A program made the translations under genes and the position numbers. This document shows, piece by piece, positions 24,852-38,601 of a stretch of 64,000 nucleotides of DNA (positions are counted from its first letter, which is position 1; every line of letters begins with the position of its first letter). The notes below the pieces were generated by a model. It was given only the letters and a program-made list of their open reading frames with translations. It did no database searches and had not been told where the DNA came from. Origin of the DNA: Prunus persica (lineage: Eukaryota; Streptophyta; Magnoliopsida; Rosales; Rosaceae); assembly GCF_000346465.2 (NCBI RefSeq), contig NC_034013.1, positions 5,191,791 to 5,255,790 on the forward strand. Direction: 5' to 3'.

Positions 24852-25072
24852 CGTATTGTAAAGCACTCCTTGGACCCGCTGCTGCCCAATCACAGTGGCG
24901 CGTCTCAAATATTGCAAAAACAGTTTCGCAAAAACAAAACTTACAAAACCCCCCCACACGCACTCTCTCTATCTTCTCTCTCTCCATGACGTCTACGCAC
25001 ACACCTCCTACACTCTCTCCTCCTCTTCCCAAGCCTCTTTCTCTCTTCTCATTCATTTCGTTCACCAAACAC

Positions 25073-25090
25073 TAACCCTAACCCTAACCC
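25073..25090 (+). promoter_or_regulatory. Telo-box (CCCTAA repeat) in UPF1 leader
   Basis: Three plant telomere-like units (TAACCCTAACCCTAACCC) about 100 bases before the ATG. Telo-boxes are known in leaders and promoters of plant translation and housekeeping genes. Confidence 0.7.
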
Positions 25091-25184
25091 CTTTCACTCT
25101 CGTTATTTCTGTCTCTCGAATCTGAACAACCCCAACCTCCTAAAACCCTTGACCCCAAAAAATTTCAATTTCACAGGGCGACCA

Positions 25185-28100
25185 ATGGATTCGCAGCCAA
25201 ACAACCTCTTTGAAACGGCGTCGCAGCCGGATACGGGTAACGACGCCTACACCTTCCTCGAATTCAACACCCAAGGCGAGGACTTTGACTACCCGGAGTT
25301 TCGTGACCCGATTCGGTCACCTGTGGCCTGGCCCACGCCGTCCGATTCTTTATCAGACCCTACAGACCGCGACCGTGGCGGTGGAGGAGTCGGGTCGGAC
25401 CACCAGTCTGATGCGTCACCGGTTTCAGCTGCCCCGGGCAGCGCCACGAAGGCCAGGGCAGGTGGGTCGGGCAGTAGCGGCGGCAATAATCAGGTGGTTG
25501 ACGTGCTAGCGGGTGGGATGAGTGTCCTCAACTTTGAGGACACTGGGGATGATGATAACTACGAGTACGGCAAAGGGAATTTCACAGAACATGCGTGCCG
25601 GTACTGCGGGGTGTCGAACCCGGCGTGCGTTGTGAGGTGTAACGTGCCTTCATGTCGAAAATGGTTCTGTAATTCGAGGGGGAACACGTCCGGCTCTCAT
25701 ATTGTGAATCACCTGGTAAGGAACTGGGTTCAGAGTATAAATTTCTGCCAGTTTTCATTTTTATTTTGGGTTATTTTCTTGTATATTTTCAGGTATGGGT
25801 CTAATGGGAAATTGGGTAAGAACTGGAAATTACGAGTGAGGAGTGAGTCAAAACATGGATGCAATAGTGGGAAGTTTAGTAGTTAGATAATATAGGGAAA
25901 TAAGTGTTTATTGTTTTCAAGGGGTGAGCTTCTTGTTGCAGTATTAGTTTGGCATTTGGGGTTAAAAACATAGAAGAAAGAGGTGTGACATTCACATGTT
26001 GACATAACAAAACTCAGTAAACCAGAAGGTCACCATCAAAATTATACAGCCCTAAAAACAAATCCAAAACACCCCTCCATTATAAACAACTAAAAAAACT
26101 ATCCTACAGCAGCTCCCCAATCTAGTATGATTACAGAAAGTGAAAGATCTCTAAAAGGTTATATCATACAATCTAATAAAATTTAAAAAGAAATTTCATA
26201 TGGTACACGTTCTGTTAAGTTGGTCCATTGACCCTTGGGTGCTGTTGAAGATTAATTTGGCTCATGTTGATGTTATGTGAATTTGTAGGGATCGTATTTG
26301 TTGCCAATAAAATTCGAAAGTTCTAGTTCCTAACCCACATAATTTTCTATTATAAAGCTCCATTAAAGATAGGGCACTTAAAAAGCTTTTATGAGTCAAA
26401 TATTCCTCTGATTTGTTTGAGTGGATGGTTTATATTGGATCACTTATATACCAATGGAGTTACCGAGGACATATGTTTAATGCAGTTTTAAGCAACCCGC
26501 ATATGTATCATATTGTGGTGTTGTACAGTACTACATGGAGTTAGTTGTATGATAATACTTTTCTCATGACATTCATGTGGCTATTATATTGTAAGATTTG
26601 AGATGAAGTGTTAAATCATTCTTTTTCATATCCTCTTTCAATTGATCTTAGCAGAAGTTGTGGACCATAACAGTTGGGGAGTCAGTTTCACTCATATCGT
26701 TTATTTATTTTTTACTTATTTTTTAATTTATTTTGCTAAGCTTTTCGACTTGGAATTATGAGCTAAAGTTTAGGTCATCGTTTTTATTATGGAGTTTGAT
26801 TAAATTGAAGGTTTCAATCTCAAGGTGATTAAATATTTTGTATAATCATTATACACTGTCTTCTCTCTAATGTAAGGGATTGTAAGATACCCTTCTTTCC
26901 AATAGGTTAGGCATTGTAGTCTGATAACTATTCTTAAGTGGTCTGTCATGTTGGGTTTTGTAGGTTCGAGCAAAACACAAGGAAGTCTGTCTTCATAAAG
27001 ATAGTCCATTGGGGGAAACGATCCTAGAATGCTACAATTGTGGATGTCGTAATGTATTCCTTCTTGGATTTATTTCAGCCAAGACAGAGAGTGTTGTTGT
27101 TCTTCTTTGTAGGGAACCCTGTTTAAGTGTTAATGCATTGAAGGATATGAACTGGGATCTGAGCCAGTGGTGTCCCCTGATTGATGATAGGTGTTTCTTG
27201 CAGTGGCTTGTTAAGGTTTGGTGTTTTCTTTCCCTACCAACAGCTTCATGATTATTTTCATTTAACATAATGTATGCTTTTCAGTTTAGAAGATCTAAGA
27301 TGTTGTGCTTTGCAGGTCCCATCTGAACAGGAGCAGTTAAGGGCGCGCCAGATTAGTGCTCAACAAATAAATAAGGTAGAAGAACTATGGAAGACCAATC
27401 CTGACGCTTCCCTAGAAGATCTTGAGAAGCCTGGTGTGGATGATGAACCCCAACCTGTGGTCTTGAAGTATGAAGATGCTTACCAGGTGATTTTATTTAT
27501 TTATTACTTTTTTTGGACAGACTGTATATGCTTTGAAACTTGAGAATGCTTAAATCGTGTTCATTTTATAACATGAGAAGCCTTTGTAGATTATGCATTT
27601 TTTTTTTTTTTTTTATGGATGTCTGCTGGTATGTTGACAGTTTTCTTGTTATTGATGCAGTATCAAAATGTGTTTGCACCACTTATTAAACTTGAAGCTG
27701 ACTATGATAAAGTATGGGTGCTAACCTCCTCTCTTTTCCTTTTTCTTTTCTATTTATAGAATCTATGATCATTTGGCTAGTGATTAAACAATTGTCCAAT
27801 GCTTGTGATCTTAATTTTGTTGTAGATGATGAAAGAATCTCAAAGCAAAGACAATGTCACGATTCGGTGGGACATTGGTCTAAACAAGAAGCGTATTGCA
27901 TATTTTGTTTTTCCAAAGGTATTTTCTTGCAAAATTCCATATAATTTCTTTGTTAGGTTGACCATTTGGTTTTTAGTAGTATTGCACCCTTTTCAGTTCT
28001 GTCAGTATGTATCTTTTCTTAACATCTATTTTGTGTTACCCTTTTCAGTTCTGTCAGTATGTATCTTTTTTAAACATTCTTTTTTGTGTTGGGTTGTTGC

Positions 28101-31018
28101 AGGAAGATAATGAGTTGAGGCTTGTACCTGGTGATGAGCTGCGGCTTCGTTATTCTGGAGATGCAGCTCATCCAGCATGGCAGTCAGTAGGACATGTGGT
28201 ATGCCTCTTTTCTATAGTTCATAATTTATTTGTGTTTTAGTTTTGTAGCACTTATCATATAGTACTCATTTGCTGTTTCAGATCAAGTTAACTGCGCAAG
28301 AGGAGGTCGCACTTGAACTTCGTGCCAGTCAGGTAGTTTGAATAGTGGTGCAGCTAATTTTTCTTATTATTTATTTTGGTGAACTTGGCAGTTATTAATC
28401 TTTATTTTACTTTTACTTTATTTAATTTTTGACAACTGGGGCTTTTGTTTTGTTATTTCGGGTGGGGCTTTTTTGTTGCTAGAGTGCCATGGGCCTTGCA
28501 TTTTGAAATCAATCTCTACCCTTGTAATTTTTTTTTAAATTCCAAGTTTATCCTAGCAGCCGCCCCTTTCCTTCCTCCTGATGTATCGTTCATGGTGTAT
28601 GCAGGGAGTTCCAGTTGATGTGAACCATGGCTTCAGTGTTGACTTCGTTTGGAAGAGTACAAGTTTTGATCGGATGCAGGGAGCCATGAAGGCTTTTGCA
28701 GTGGATGAGACAAGTGTTAGTGGGTAGGTTGGCTGGTGCTTTTGCTTTTTAAGAAAAGTATATGCTAACATGTTCATCATTAGTCTTATCAAAGGACATG
28801 TTCATCATGACGGGACTTGATGTTGATTCTGTGTTCATAATTCTTGTATTGCTAAACATTATCTTGAAATGTCAAGCATCAAATGCTTTGATCAGAGGGT
28901 ATGTTGGTTAGTTCAGGTTCAGTTAATGGCTTTAATATTTCCAGATGATATGCTTTGTGTCCCTAATGAACTGATTTGAATATCTTTGTAGATAGTTGTA
29001 TATCATATGATACTTTGATTTTGAGTTGGTAATGGAGCGCTATTGAATATGTTTTGATCGAACTTCCCTGTGTAGACTTAGAACAATAACTGCACTTAAA
29101 ATTTGAATTTAAACCAAGTTCTGTACATAGTGGTGGTTCTGCCTGCTCATATTTCTAAATCAGTATTTTTCTCTAATTAGTTTTAGGTTAGGTCTCGAGG
29201 TTACGATATTGTATGTTTGCATCTAACTTTATTGCTCTTTAATACTCTCTTGCAGATATATTTACCATCATTTATTAGGCCATGAAGTAGAGGTCCAAAT
29301 GGTCCGTAATACATTGCCTCGTCGTTTTGGTGCGCCTGGTCTTCCGGAGCTCAATGCATCTCAAGTATGATATCTTGATTATACACTAAGTTGTTCTGAT
29401 TTGATTGATATGCTTGTTTAACCAAAGAGTACTTTTCTTTGATTCATGGAAATATGCCACCTATTTTGATTTTTGAGGTGGTCATATTTGTCGGAATCCT
29501 TGGTCGAAAGGTTTAGGTTTGGAAAATTTTCCTAAGTTGCATAGTTATTTTGTTTGGTGTTCATTATCAACATTATAGATGTAGGACCTATTAGAATCAC
29601 ACGTCTTATGTTATATCTGAATTGTGGTGTTTCACTAAAATGGTCCTTTGTATGTCCTGGTTTTGCATTCCTCCTCTCAGTCCAATAGGTAGCAATTTGT
29701 GTGTGTAGCTTTGTGTATAGAGAAATTTTGGGTCTCATTGACTTTCACTTTTGTGTTGATTATTTTTGAGTCTGAGATCCTCTAGGACTTGTCAATACTA
29801 TGTTGTTTAGCATGCTTGATACATTGGCAGACTTTACTGTAGGGTTATGTACATTGCTTTTATACATTATTTTTCTCATCATAAATGTCTCCTTCCTAAA
29901 TATCGCATAATATCAATTTGTAGGACCTTTTCAGGAATCTTTGTTGTACCTTGGTCTTTTCAAAAGTGTCTTACATATCTTTATTGATAGGTTTTTGCTG
30001 TGAAGAGTGTCCTCCAGAAGCCTATAAGTTTGATTCAGGGTCCACCTGGCACAGGAAAAACTGTTACTTCTGCAGCAATTGTGTATCACATGGCTAAACA
30101 AGGCCAGGGACAGGTAAATTCCCTAACATCCTTCATTTCCTCTCTTTCTCACCCACACACAAATACATACTCATCTCTCTCTCTGTTTTTTTTCCCTCAT
30201 AATTTCTTCTTCTAGGTTTTGGTTTGTGCTCCTAGTAATGTGGCTGTAGACCAACTAGCTGAGAAGATAAGTGCAACTGGGTTGAAGGTAGAGGACCATT
30301 TCTTTGCCTGCTAATATACCAACTCTATCCCCTTTGTTTTTGTGGCTCTTCTTGTATTGAATATTTAATTATTGTTTCTGGTTGTGTACTTATGTAGACA
30401 TATAATTGGATTCTTTTCTCTGATAATTTGTTGGATTAGAGAGCTTCTGTGTCTTTATTTTTCTTGTTTACCTTGGTTAGATGTTGGTTTGGTTGCTGGG
30501 TTGTACAGTTGTTTCTTTTCTTTTTAGAATCCTAGATGGCTCTTTTAGGTGTCTTTGGCACTCTATAATGGATCCCGTGTCCACTGTTTATGCCATGGTT
30601 GCTTTCATATTTTAATAAAATCTGTGTCAAAAGATTACCAGTCACAGGAAATCTGAAAATGAGTGCCTAAACTCCCTTTCCTGCATCAAATATTGCACCA
30701 TATGATTTATAATATTATATCTTTATGATTGAAATGTGTTTTATGAATTTTCTATTTTTTTTTTCTTTCCCTTGGCTTTAAGGTTGTTAGACTTTGTGCG
30801 AAATCAAGGGAAGCTGTAAGTTCTCCTGTCGAGCATTTAACCCTCCACTACCAGGTTTGTTTTGACTTGTTGGCTTCATAATAATTTGTCACATTTTGTT
30901 TTTTTCTTTATGTTTGTTTCTTTAACAAGATGCTTACTGACTGATAATTGCAGGTTCGTCATCTTGACACGTCAGAAAAGAGTGAACTTCACAAGTTACA
31001 ACAATTGAAGGATGAGCA

Positions 31019-31071
<53 letters not shown>

Positions 31072-34000
31072 CCCTGTCCCCAATTGCTCCGGCTTTTTAA
31101 ATGCCTTTTTGTGTGTTATTTGTTAGTCCAAGCATGACTTAGAAGGATATGTGTATTATGTTACATAACTACCCTTGCGTGTAGGTAAAAATGAATTTGA
31201 TTTTATCGATTGACATCTTTTATTATTTTTGCTATGATTATCACATTGAATCAATTTACTGCATGAAACTATCCGTTTGTTGCCTTGAAACGCTGGTCTT
31301 GATTGTTCTGTATTTGTCCCGGTATTACTTGCAATTAGTTTTTAAGTAAATGTGTTATAGTTCTATGAACTTATATGTATGTTTATTCAACTTGATGCTA
31401 ATTACTTCCTTGAAATTTTTACAGGAGAATTGTCTAGTAGTGATGAGAAGAAATATAAGGCACTGAAGCGGGCAACCGAGAGGGAGATTTCTCAGAGCGC
31501 TGATGTCATTTGTTGCACATGTGTTGGCGCTGGAGATCCTCGATTGGCAAATTTTAGGTTCCGTCAGGTTGAAATACGTCTTACATAGACAGTTCGTTAC
31601 TATTAGTCACAATTAAAATAAGCTTACACAATTCTATCCTTTGCTTTTAGGTACTGATTGATGAGTCTACTCAGGCAACAGAACCTGAATGCCTTATTCC
31701 TTTGGTTCTTGGGGCAAAGCAGGTACTTTGAGATAATATTTTTTACACAGTAATGAGTTTTAATTGAGAGCTTGATTTGTTAACAATTTGGTGCATGGTC
31801 GGCAATCTTATGAGAATTTCCATATTAGGTTGTTCTTGTTGGTGATCACTGCCAGCTTGGTCCAGTCATTATGTGCAAGAAAGCAGCTCGTGCTGGGCTT
31901 GCCCAGTCTCTTTTTGAACGCCTCGTTTTACTTGGTGTGAAACCAATTAGATTGCAGGTTTGTCACCTTTTTATTCCAGCCTCGATACCCGTGTAGCTCT
32001 GTATAGTACCAGTGATAGTCTACATGTACTTGGCTTTTTATTTTATGAGCATCTGTTGGTTGGTCATGCATGAAACTTGAGTTCTTTATAACCATTCAGC
32101 AATCGGAGAAGATATTACTCATTTCTCTTAACATCACAACACTGAACATTGAATTTAGTATTAGGTTAAGTTGACAAAGTTGCACATATTTTCTCGGTAT
32201 TGGAAAGATTATTGTGGTTCTGTAGTTGCCCTTGACTCATATTCTTCAAGGTTTTTTAAGCTTAGTTACCAGTATTTTTCTTATTATTTTTTTTTGTTTC
32301 CACATTATTTTCATTACTTCTGTAAGCAAATCACAGACTCTTTCTCTCATCCTGTACATTAGACTGGCGCTCTCCTTTTAAATTTTATCACATATAAAAA
32401 TTATATTTAAAAAGAAAAATTCCTACCAATCTTGCATTTGAGTCAAAAGCAAAGTTACATAGCTCAACTATGTGTGTACTGCTAAGATGGTGTAAAATCA
32501 GTCTTCCAAAAAGAATAATTTTTAAATTATAATAATATATTTTCCCGTTGTCTGCTTTATGAAATTTCTTGTATTTCACCCTGCAGTGAAATTGTTAGTG
32601 CATGTATGACTGTGGGAGGACTGATATGTTAAGTTTTGTGATTTCAAATTTTAGGTTCAATACAGAATGCATCCAGCCTTGTCAGAGTTTCCATCTAACA
32701 GCTTCTATGAGGGCACACTTCAAAATGGAGTGACCATCAATGAAAGGCAATCATCAGGCATTGATTTTCCTTGGCCAGTTCCCAATCGTCCCATGTTCTT
32801 TTATGTACAGGTACAGTATATTGAAACATTAGAAAAATTGTGATAGCAAAGTTAAGTTTTGTTTTTGGCTGCTTTTTTTTCTTCAACTCTTTAAAATTTT
32901 AAATTTATCTGGTGACTTGTTTTGGACTCATACACGTGTGTTATAGATGGGGCAAGAGGAGATAAGTGCTAGTGGAACATCCTATCTGAACAGAACTGAG
33001 GCTGCTAACGTTGAAAAGATTGTCACAACATTCTTGAGGAGTGGTGTAGTCCCTAGTCAGGTGAATCTATAATAGTCCTTTTGATTATAGCATTTATATC
33101 TGGAGTCCATGTTGTTTCAGTCTAATAATGTCAGCATTTCACAGATTGGGGTGATAACACCATATGAGGGACAACGAGCTTATATTGTGAACTATATGTC
33201 CAGAAATGGTGCTCTCAGACAGCAACTTTATAAGGAAATTGAGGTAATCTATCTGACTCATCATATGTAGAATTCTGTTGCTGTTATCCGTGTTTTGTCG
33301 ATGTTGTTTCCTTGTTTATTGTCACAGGTTGCAAGTGTGGATTCATTTCAAGGAAGAGAAAAAGATTATATCATCCTTTCATGTGTTAGGAGTAATGAGC
33401 ATCAGGTGAGTTCATGAAATCACTTAATGTGGAAAGTATTAATTATGAAATCAGCAGAAAGTAAAGTCATTATACACTTTTTCTCAACTCCGTGGCATGT
33501 AATTATTGTATAGCACGATTAAACAGAATGCTAGAGACGTTAATATTAAAGATGTTGTTTCTCTGTTCATGTTTTGTGGGACAATAGTTCTTTTCAGATT
33601 ATTATTATTATTAATTTTATACAAAACAAAGATTTCCAGATTTTGGTTCTGAGATAATTTGTAATAGCTTTTTCTCATTTGAAAAAGAAAAAAGAGAAAA
33701 CATTGTGATAGCTTTTTGGTTCCTAGCTAATACACCCCTCTTTCAGGGTATCGGATTCCTTAATGATCCTCGCCGTCTCAATGTTGCTCTAACACGTGCT
33801 CGATATGGTATTGTCATTCTTGGAAACCCTAAAGTTCTAAGTAAGCAGCCACTGTGGAATAGCCTACTGACACACTACAAGGTATTTCCTGATCTCTGTA
33901 ATTATGTTATTTGTGGTTTGTGTTATCCTGTTTCTTTGTTTTTTTTCCACTGCCAGTTAATAGAATAAGAGTAAAAGGTTACTCTTCTTTTTTGAGTAAA

Positions 34001-37000
34001 AGCCTTTTCTGTTCTCATCTTCTCCAGAGTCTTTTTAGGTTGACCTCTGGTTCAATGTATTTGTGTTCTTTCAACTTTTCTTGGTTAAGTTCTGTTTCCT
34101 GTATAAAAAATAAAATAAATAAAAAAGGGAACAAGGAATAAGATTGAGGAACAGAATATGTTTTCCACAAGCCAGAACTCGGCTTTGGAATGTTGATGGC
34201 AGGTGACTAACACTCGTGCAGCTCTGGGGAGCATATTTATTAATGATATTTTGCAAATTTTGTTTAGGCTTTCCTTTTATTGTTGATTCTCCCTTTGTGG
34301 CGTTGTCATTATGGCTCATCAAAATGATTGTGTTGTATGGGTTGATGATCACAGCATTGCATAGTATTTATGACATTTTATACATCAATAGGAACACGAG
34401 TGCTTGGTTGAGGGGCCTCTAAATAACCTGAAGCAGAGTATGGTTCAATTTCCAAAGCCCAAAAAGGTACGTCATTTAGCGAGAGCAGGCACACATTATT
34501 TTTACGGATATTTTTTGTTCTGTACATACATATGTTCAATTTGTGGTGGAGTTGGATCTTAATTATGAAATCACTAATTGATGTGGAATCATGTTACACC
34601 TGCACTAATGTTGACACAGATCTATAATGACCGGCGGCTATTCTTTGGTGGTGGTCCTGGAGTTATCCCAAATGATAGTTATGGGTCTATTGCCTCATCT
34701 GGCCAAAGTGCGGACAGAAGAAGTACTCGTGGTAGGGGTATGTTAATGCCAGTATCTTTCCCTTTTTCCTTCTTTCTCCCGGAATTCCAGGAATTGATAC
34801 TTTTCATACTTTTGCTGTTCCACTATACATGATTGATGTAGTAGAGATGAAAGAGAGAAGAAAATTGAACAAGAAATTGAAGACAACTTTCAACTTAGTT
34901 CTTATATTATGGATATGTTTAGTATAAAAACTTGGGGTTAGTTTGATATGGTAGGAACTTCTACAGCACGTCCTTGGACAATATTCAAAGGCTCTAGGAT
35001 GAGTAGCAGGAGCAATTTTTAATTAATTATGAGCCCAAAAGACGGGTTCACTAAGTTGTTGCTTGTTTCATGTGTATGAAGAATTGTTAAAATAATTAAA
35101 TCCCACGATGAGAATAAAATAAATAATTAGCCTTTAAATTCAAATTATAGTAAATAAGTAAATAAAATAAACCCATTTGATAAACATCTCCTATCCCTAA
35201 AATAACTTCTTTTTTTCTTGCATCTTTAATTTATCATTTATGCCAAATGCAGGTTCTTACTTACCTCCTGGCCCACCCAATGGTGCACATAAGCCTGGGG
35301 TACATCCTGCTGGATATCCAATGCCTCGGGCACCTCTTTCACCATTTCATGGTGGTCCCCTTTCTCAACCATATGCTATTCCAACTCGTGGAGCCGTGCA
35401 TGGACCAGTTGGAGCTGTTCCTCATGTCCCTCAACCTGGAAGTCGAGGTTTTGGGGCTGGGCGTGGAAATGCAGGTGCTCCAATTGGCAGTCACCTCCCT
35501 CACCAACAAGGCACACAGCAGAACGTTGGAAATCTGGGGTCTACATTCAACTTTCCTGCCCTTGAAAATCCAAATAGCCAGCCATCTGTGGGTGGCCCAT
35601 TATCTCAACCTGGATTTGTCAATAATGTTCGTATTGTTCTTTCTTTTTTCTATGTATCCATTTCTCCCCAATTCTTGTACTTTCATCTACTGGATGCATG
35701 TATTCTTATCCTTATTGTATGCAACAGATGCCACAAGGGCCAAGCCAAACATTTCGTGATGGATTTTCCATGGCGGGCATGTCTCAGGTTTTTCTCGTGC
35801 TAAACATATAAATCTTTTGATTAAGTTGTGACTTTGATATTGACTTCTTAATTTCATCTTTCATCGTCTGTTACCAGGAATTCTTGGGTGATGACTTTAA
35901 AAGTCAGGGATCACATGTTCCTTATAATGTTGCTGACTTCTCCACTCAGGTATGAAGTTGGGGTGCTTTTTTCTTTTTTGTGGTTTTATTGTATGCTGGG
36001 CCATATATTATTTGTATGCCAACAGGGTGTCTTGATTTTGGAAACTTCAGGATTCAGTTGTTTACTATCATGGTTTGGTTTAGGTATCTTTTCGACTTAT
36101 TTTAAACATCTTTCCTTAAGACTGTTAGGTTGTCCGTCAAGTGGTTTGTTGAAGAATGTTAGACTGTTTTTTTATTAAAGACTTATTTTGTTTTCATTTT
36201 CTATGAATTGTTTTTACTTGGAACAAGTTCCACCATCGTGACAAAAAACATAACAGAAAGGTTATTTCACTTGATGAGATTATCTATAGAAACGGAACTT
36301 CCCTTACCCCGTTTGTATCAACACTTCTTTCTTTCCAAAATGTGCCCAGCCTCTACATTAACAACCCTTATTATATAGTTTCACGTTTAATAGAGTTAAA
36401 AGGGGGAAAACAGGACATACTGTTGCACGTTTTTAATTAAACCTCTACTTGCAATTACAGGACTAGCCGTGTCTTGAAAAAACTATAACTGAATTACAGG
36501 AAAGCGATCTTAATGCATGAGTCGTCAGAAGCGTAGTTTTCACTTGTATTGCTTTTTATATTGACGTAATGCTAGCTTGCTCTGCAGGCTTCTCAAAGTG
36601 GATATGCTGTTGATTACGTTACTCAAGGTGCACAAGGTGGGTTTCCAGGGAACTTTATGAACCAGAATTCTCAAGCCGGATATTCTCGATTTGGTACAGG
36701 GAATGACTTCATGTCTCAGGTTTGCTAGTTTCCATGATTTTGTGTCTTTAATTTTTTTATCATCCTTTAGGCAATTCTGAACTACTTTTCTTACAGGACT
36801 ACATGCCTCACGGATCACAAGGTCTATTTACTCAAGTGGGCTTTAATGACCCATCTCAGGATGATGCATCACAGAACCACTATGGTGTGGCCAATGCCAA
36901 TCAACTTCAGTCTCAGGTTTCTTCTTCATTTTGTTTGATTGAGAATTATCACTCCAAAATAAACAAAATGGCATGTACAAACATTTGTCTACTCTGCAGT

Positions 37001-37307
37001 TAGCAAGCCCTTTTACTTTTTTCTTTGACTGAGTTTGGTGGGTTGGGTATATGGTCAAATGTTTACTGCATGCTTCCTCTGTTTCATTTTCAAGTCATAT
37101 CTTGGCTTAGTGGTGGTTGTCCTCGCCATATAGTTGACAAGTTGGTCAACGTATTTGCAGGGATTTATGAATTCTCTGTACTCTCAGCCTTTTGCCCATT
37201 ACAACACACAGCCAATGAACTTGCAGGCCCCACAACAGCAGCAGCAGCAGCAGCCACCTCAGCAGGGTCAGAGCTCCCAAAATCAGAAAATCCACTACAA
37301 TGGTTAA
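25185..37307 (+). CDS. UPF1: UPF1 RNA helicase (regulator of nonsense transcripts 1)
   Basis: ATP-dependent 5'-3' RNA helicase central to nonsense-mediated decay in the cytoplasm. 29 exons: 25185-25715, 26964-27215, 27316-27486, 27661-27711, 27826-27918, 28103-28198, 28282-28332, 28605-28723, 29256-29364, 29991-30113, 30216-30287, 30783-30854, 30954-31020, 31425-31567, 31651-31722, 31829-31957, 32655-32810, 32947-33060, 33145-33243, 33328-33405, 33747-33881, 34392-34466, 34620-34737, 35253-35626, 35728-35787, 35878-35949, 36588-36719, 36797-36916, 37161-37307. They sum to 1276 residues plus stop, normal for plant UPF1. The Cys/His-rich UPF2-binding domain starts near residue 135 ([15 protein letters not shown]); Walker A GPPGTGKT is at 508-515; IDESTQ at 653-658; [25 protein letters not shown] and [13 protein letters not shown] follow. 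The C-terminal tail is rich in SQ/TQ sites (kinase targets for decay factors) and has a CAG-coded Gln run. Confidence 0.96.
31021..31069 (+). repeat. (CT)n microsatellite abutting UPF1 intron 13 donor
   Basis: The intron begins GTCTCTCT, so the donor dinucleotide is followed directly by about 23 CT units. See the matching finding. Confidence 0.93.
37228..37254 (+). repeat. CAG repeat encoding poly-Gln in UPF1
   Basis: A CAA/CAG run in the last exon codes for about seven Gln in the C-terminal tail; length may vary between alleles. Confidence 0.85.
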
Positions 37308-38601
37308 GAGACAGTAGGGAATAATGGCTGTGATGGGTTATAGTCTTTGCATTCAGCGACTCGGTTTGTGCTCTCTTGTGTGCCCAAAGATATCTACCCT
37401 AAGTGCAGAAGATTTGCCGGTTGAGATCAGTGTGGTTATCCCCATAACCCGTAATTGATGTTCTGGATATTGGAATAATATCATAGAGTGGGCAAATGAA
37501 CATGCATGGGGTCTGAGCAAACAAGAGCGGCACATCCAGGGCTGAGAAAGAAAAGGATAACCCCGAGTACCTGATTGGAGTTTTGTATTGTTCTGAAGAA
37601 AGGTAAAAAATGTTCAGTGAAATGAGAGCATTACATGGCATGGTTTTTGGCGAAAGGGTTGGGACAATGATGAAAGAGGCGGGGCGCTATATATGTGACT
37701 GACAGGGAAAATGACCCATTATTCATACAGAAGCAGTTTACCACAATTTTTGTACAGCGTGCTGGGGAAAGTCGCCTAACCCTTTCAGCTCCTGACATGT
37801 AATTATACTCTACATTATTATTGAAATAGACGATGATGAAATCTTAAGCAAGTGTTATTCAGTGCTTGTACTGATTGCAGAAAGAACCCTGGTGGTATAT
37901 AAAAGTGTGATATTGGTTTTCTTGTGTAATTGGCTTTATTTAAATGCTGTAGTGGTTTATATATTTGGCATGCTATGCTTGAGGTTTTTCTCCAATATCT
38001 TTTCCTTTATTTATTTACCCTTATTCTTTTGTAAGAGCAATTTACCATTCAAGGTTAAAATAGAATGGGAGCCTTGATCAATGAGGACGAGCAATTGTGG
38101 ATTAAAATTTGATGGGTATGGTAGTAGATTTTAGATGTCAAATATTTTGTTGTCCCAAGATTCTCTCTTGTTGAACGTGAAAAAAAGCCAAATTACAATT
38201 TTGGTCCTTGTATTTCATTTTAAGTTTAGAAAATAGATGAAATCGACTGTGTTTTGGGCTGATTGCGAATGTTTTGGAGAGACAAAGGTCTCTCTTTGCA
38301 TGTTTAATTGCATATTGCTGCATTGGATTTCATCAATTAATTTGACGAAGTTTTGGACTCGAACTTAATTTCGAGTGACCTTTTCTTCCATCCTTTCCTG
38401 ACCCATTCTTTGTTGTAGTTTTTAGAAAGTGTGGGATTGAGGGTGACCTTTTCTAGTGGGCCGTTATTGGACTTGTCCAATCCTTTTTAGCAACCATGTG
38501 GATGAGGGAGTCATTCTATAGTGACGGCCTTAGGGGAATCAAACACATGTCTTTGGGTAATTGCTTTTAACTATTTGGAGGTTATTTGTTGACAATTGAA
38601 T
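37308..38601 (+). other. UPF1 3'UTR and downstream spacer
   Basis: The 3'UTR probably runs to about 37830-37900, with AT-rich polyadenylation-type sequence (TTATTATTGAAATAG near 37815). Beyond that the DNA is AT-rich with no recognised gene. Confidence 0.5.
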
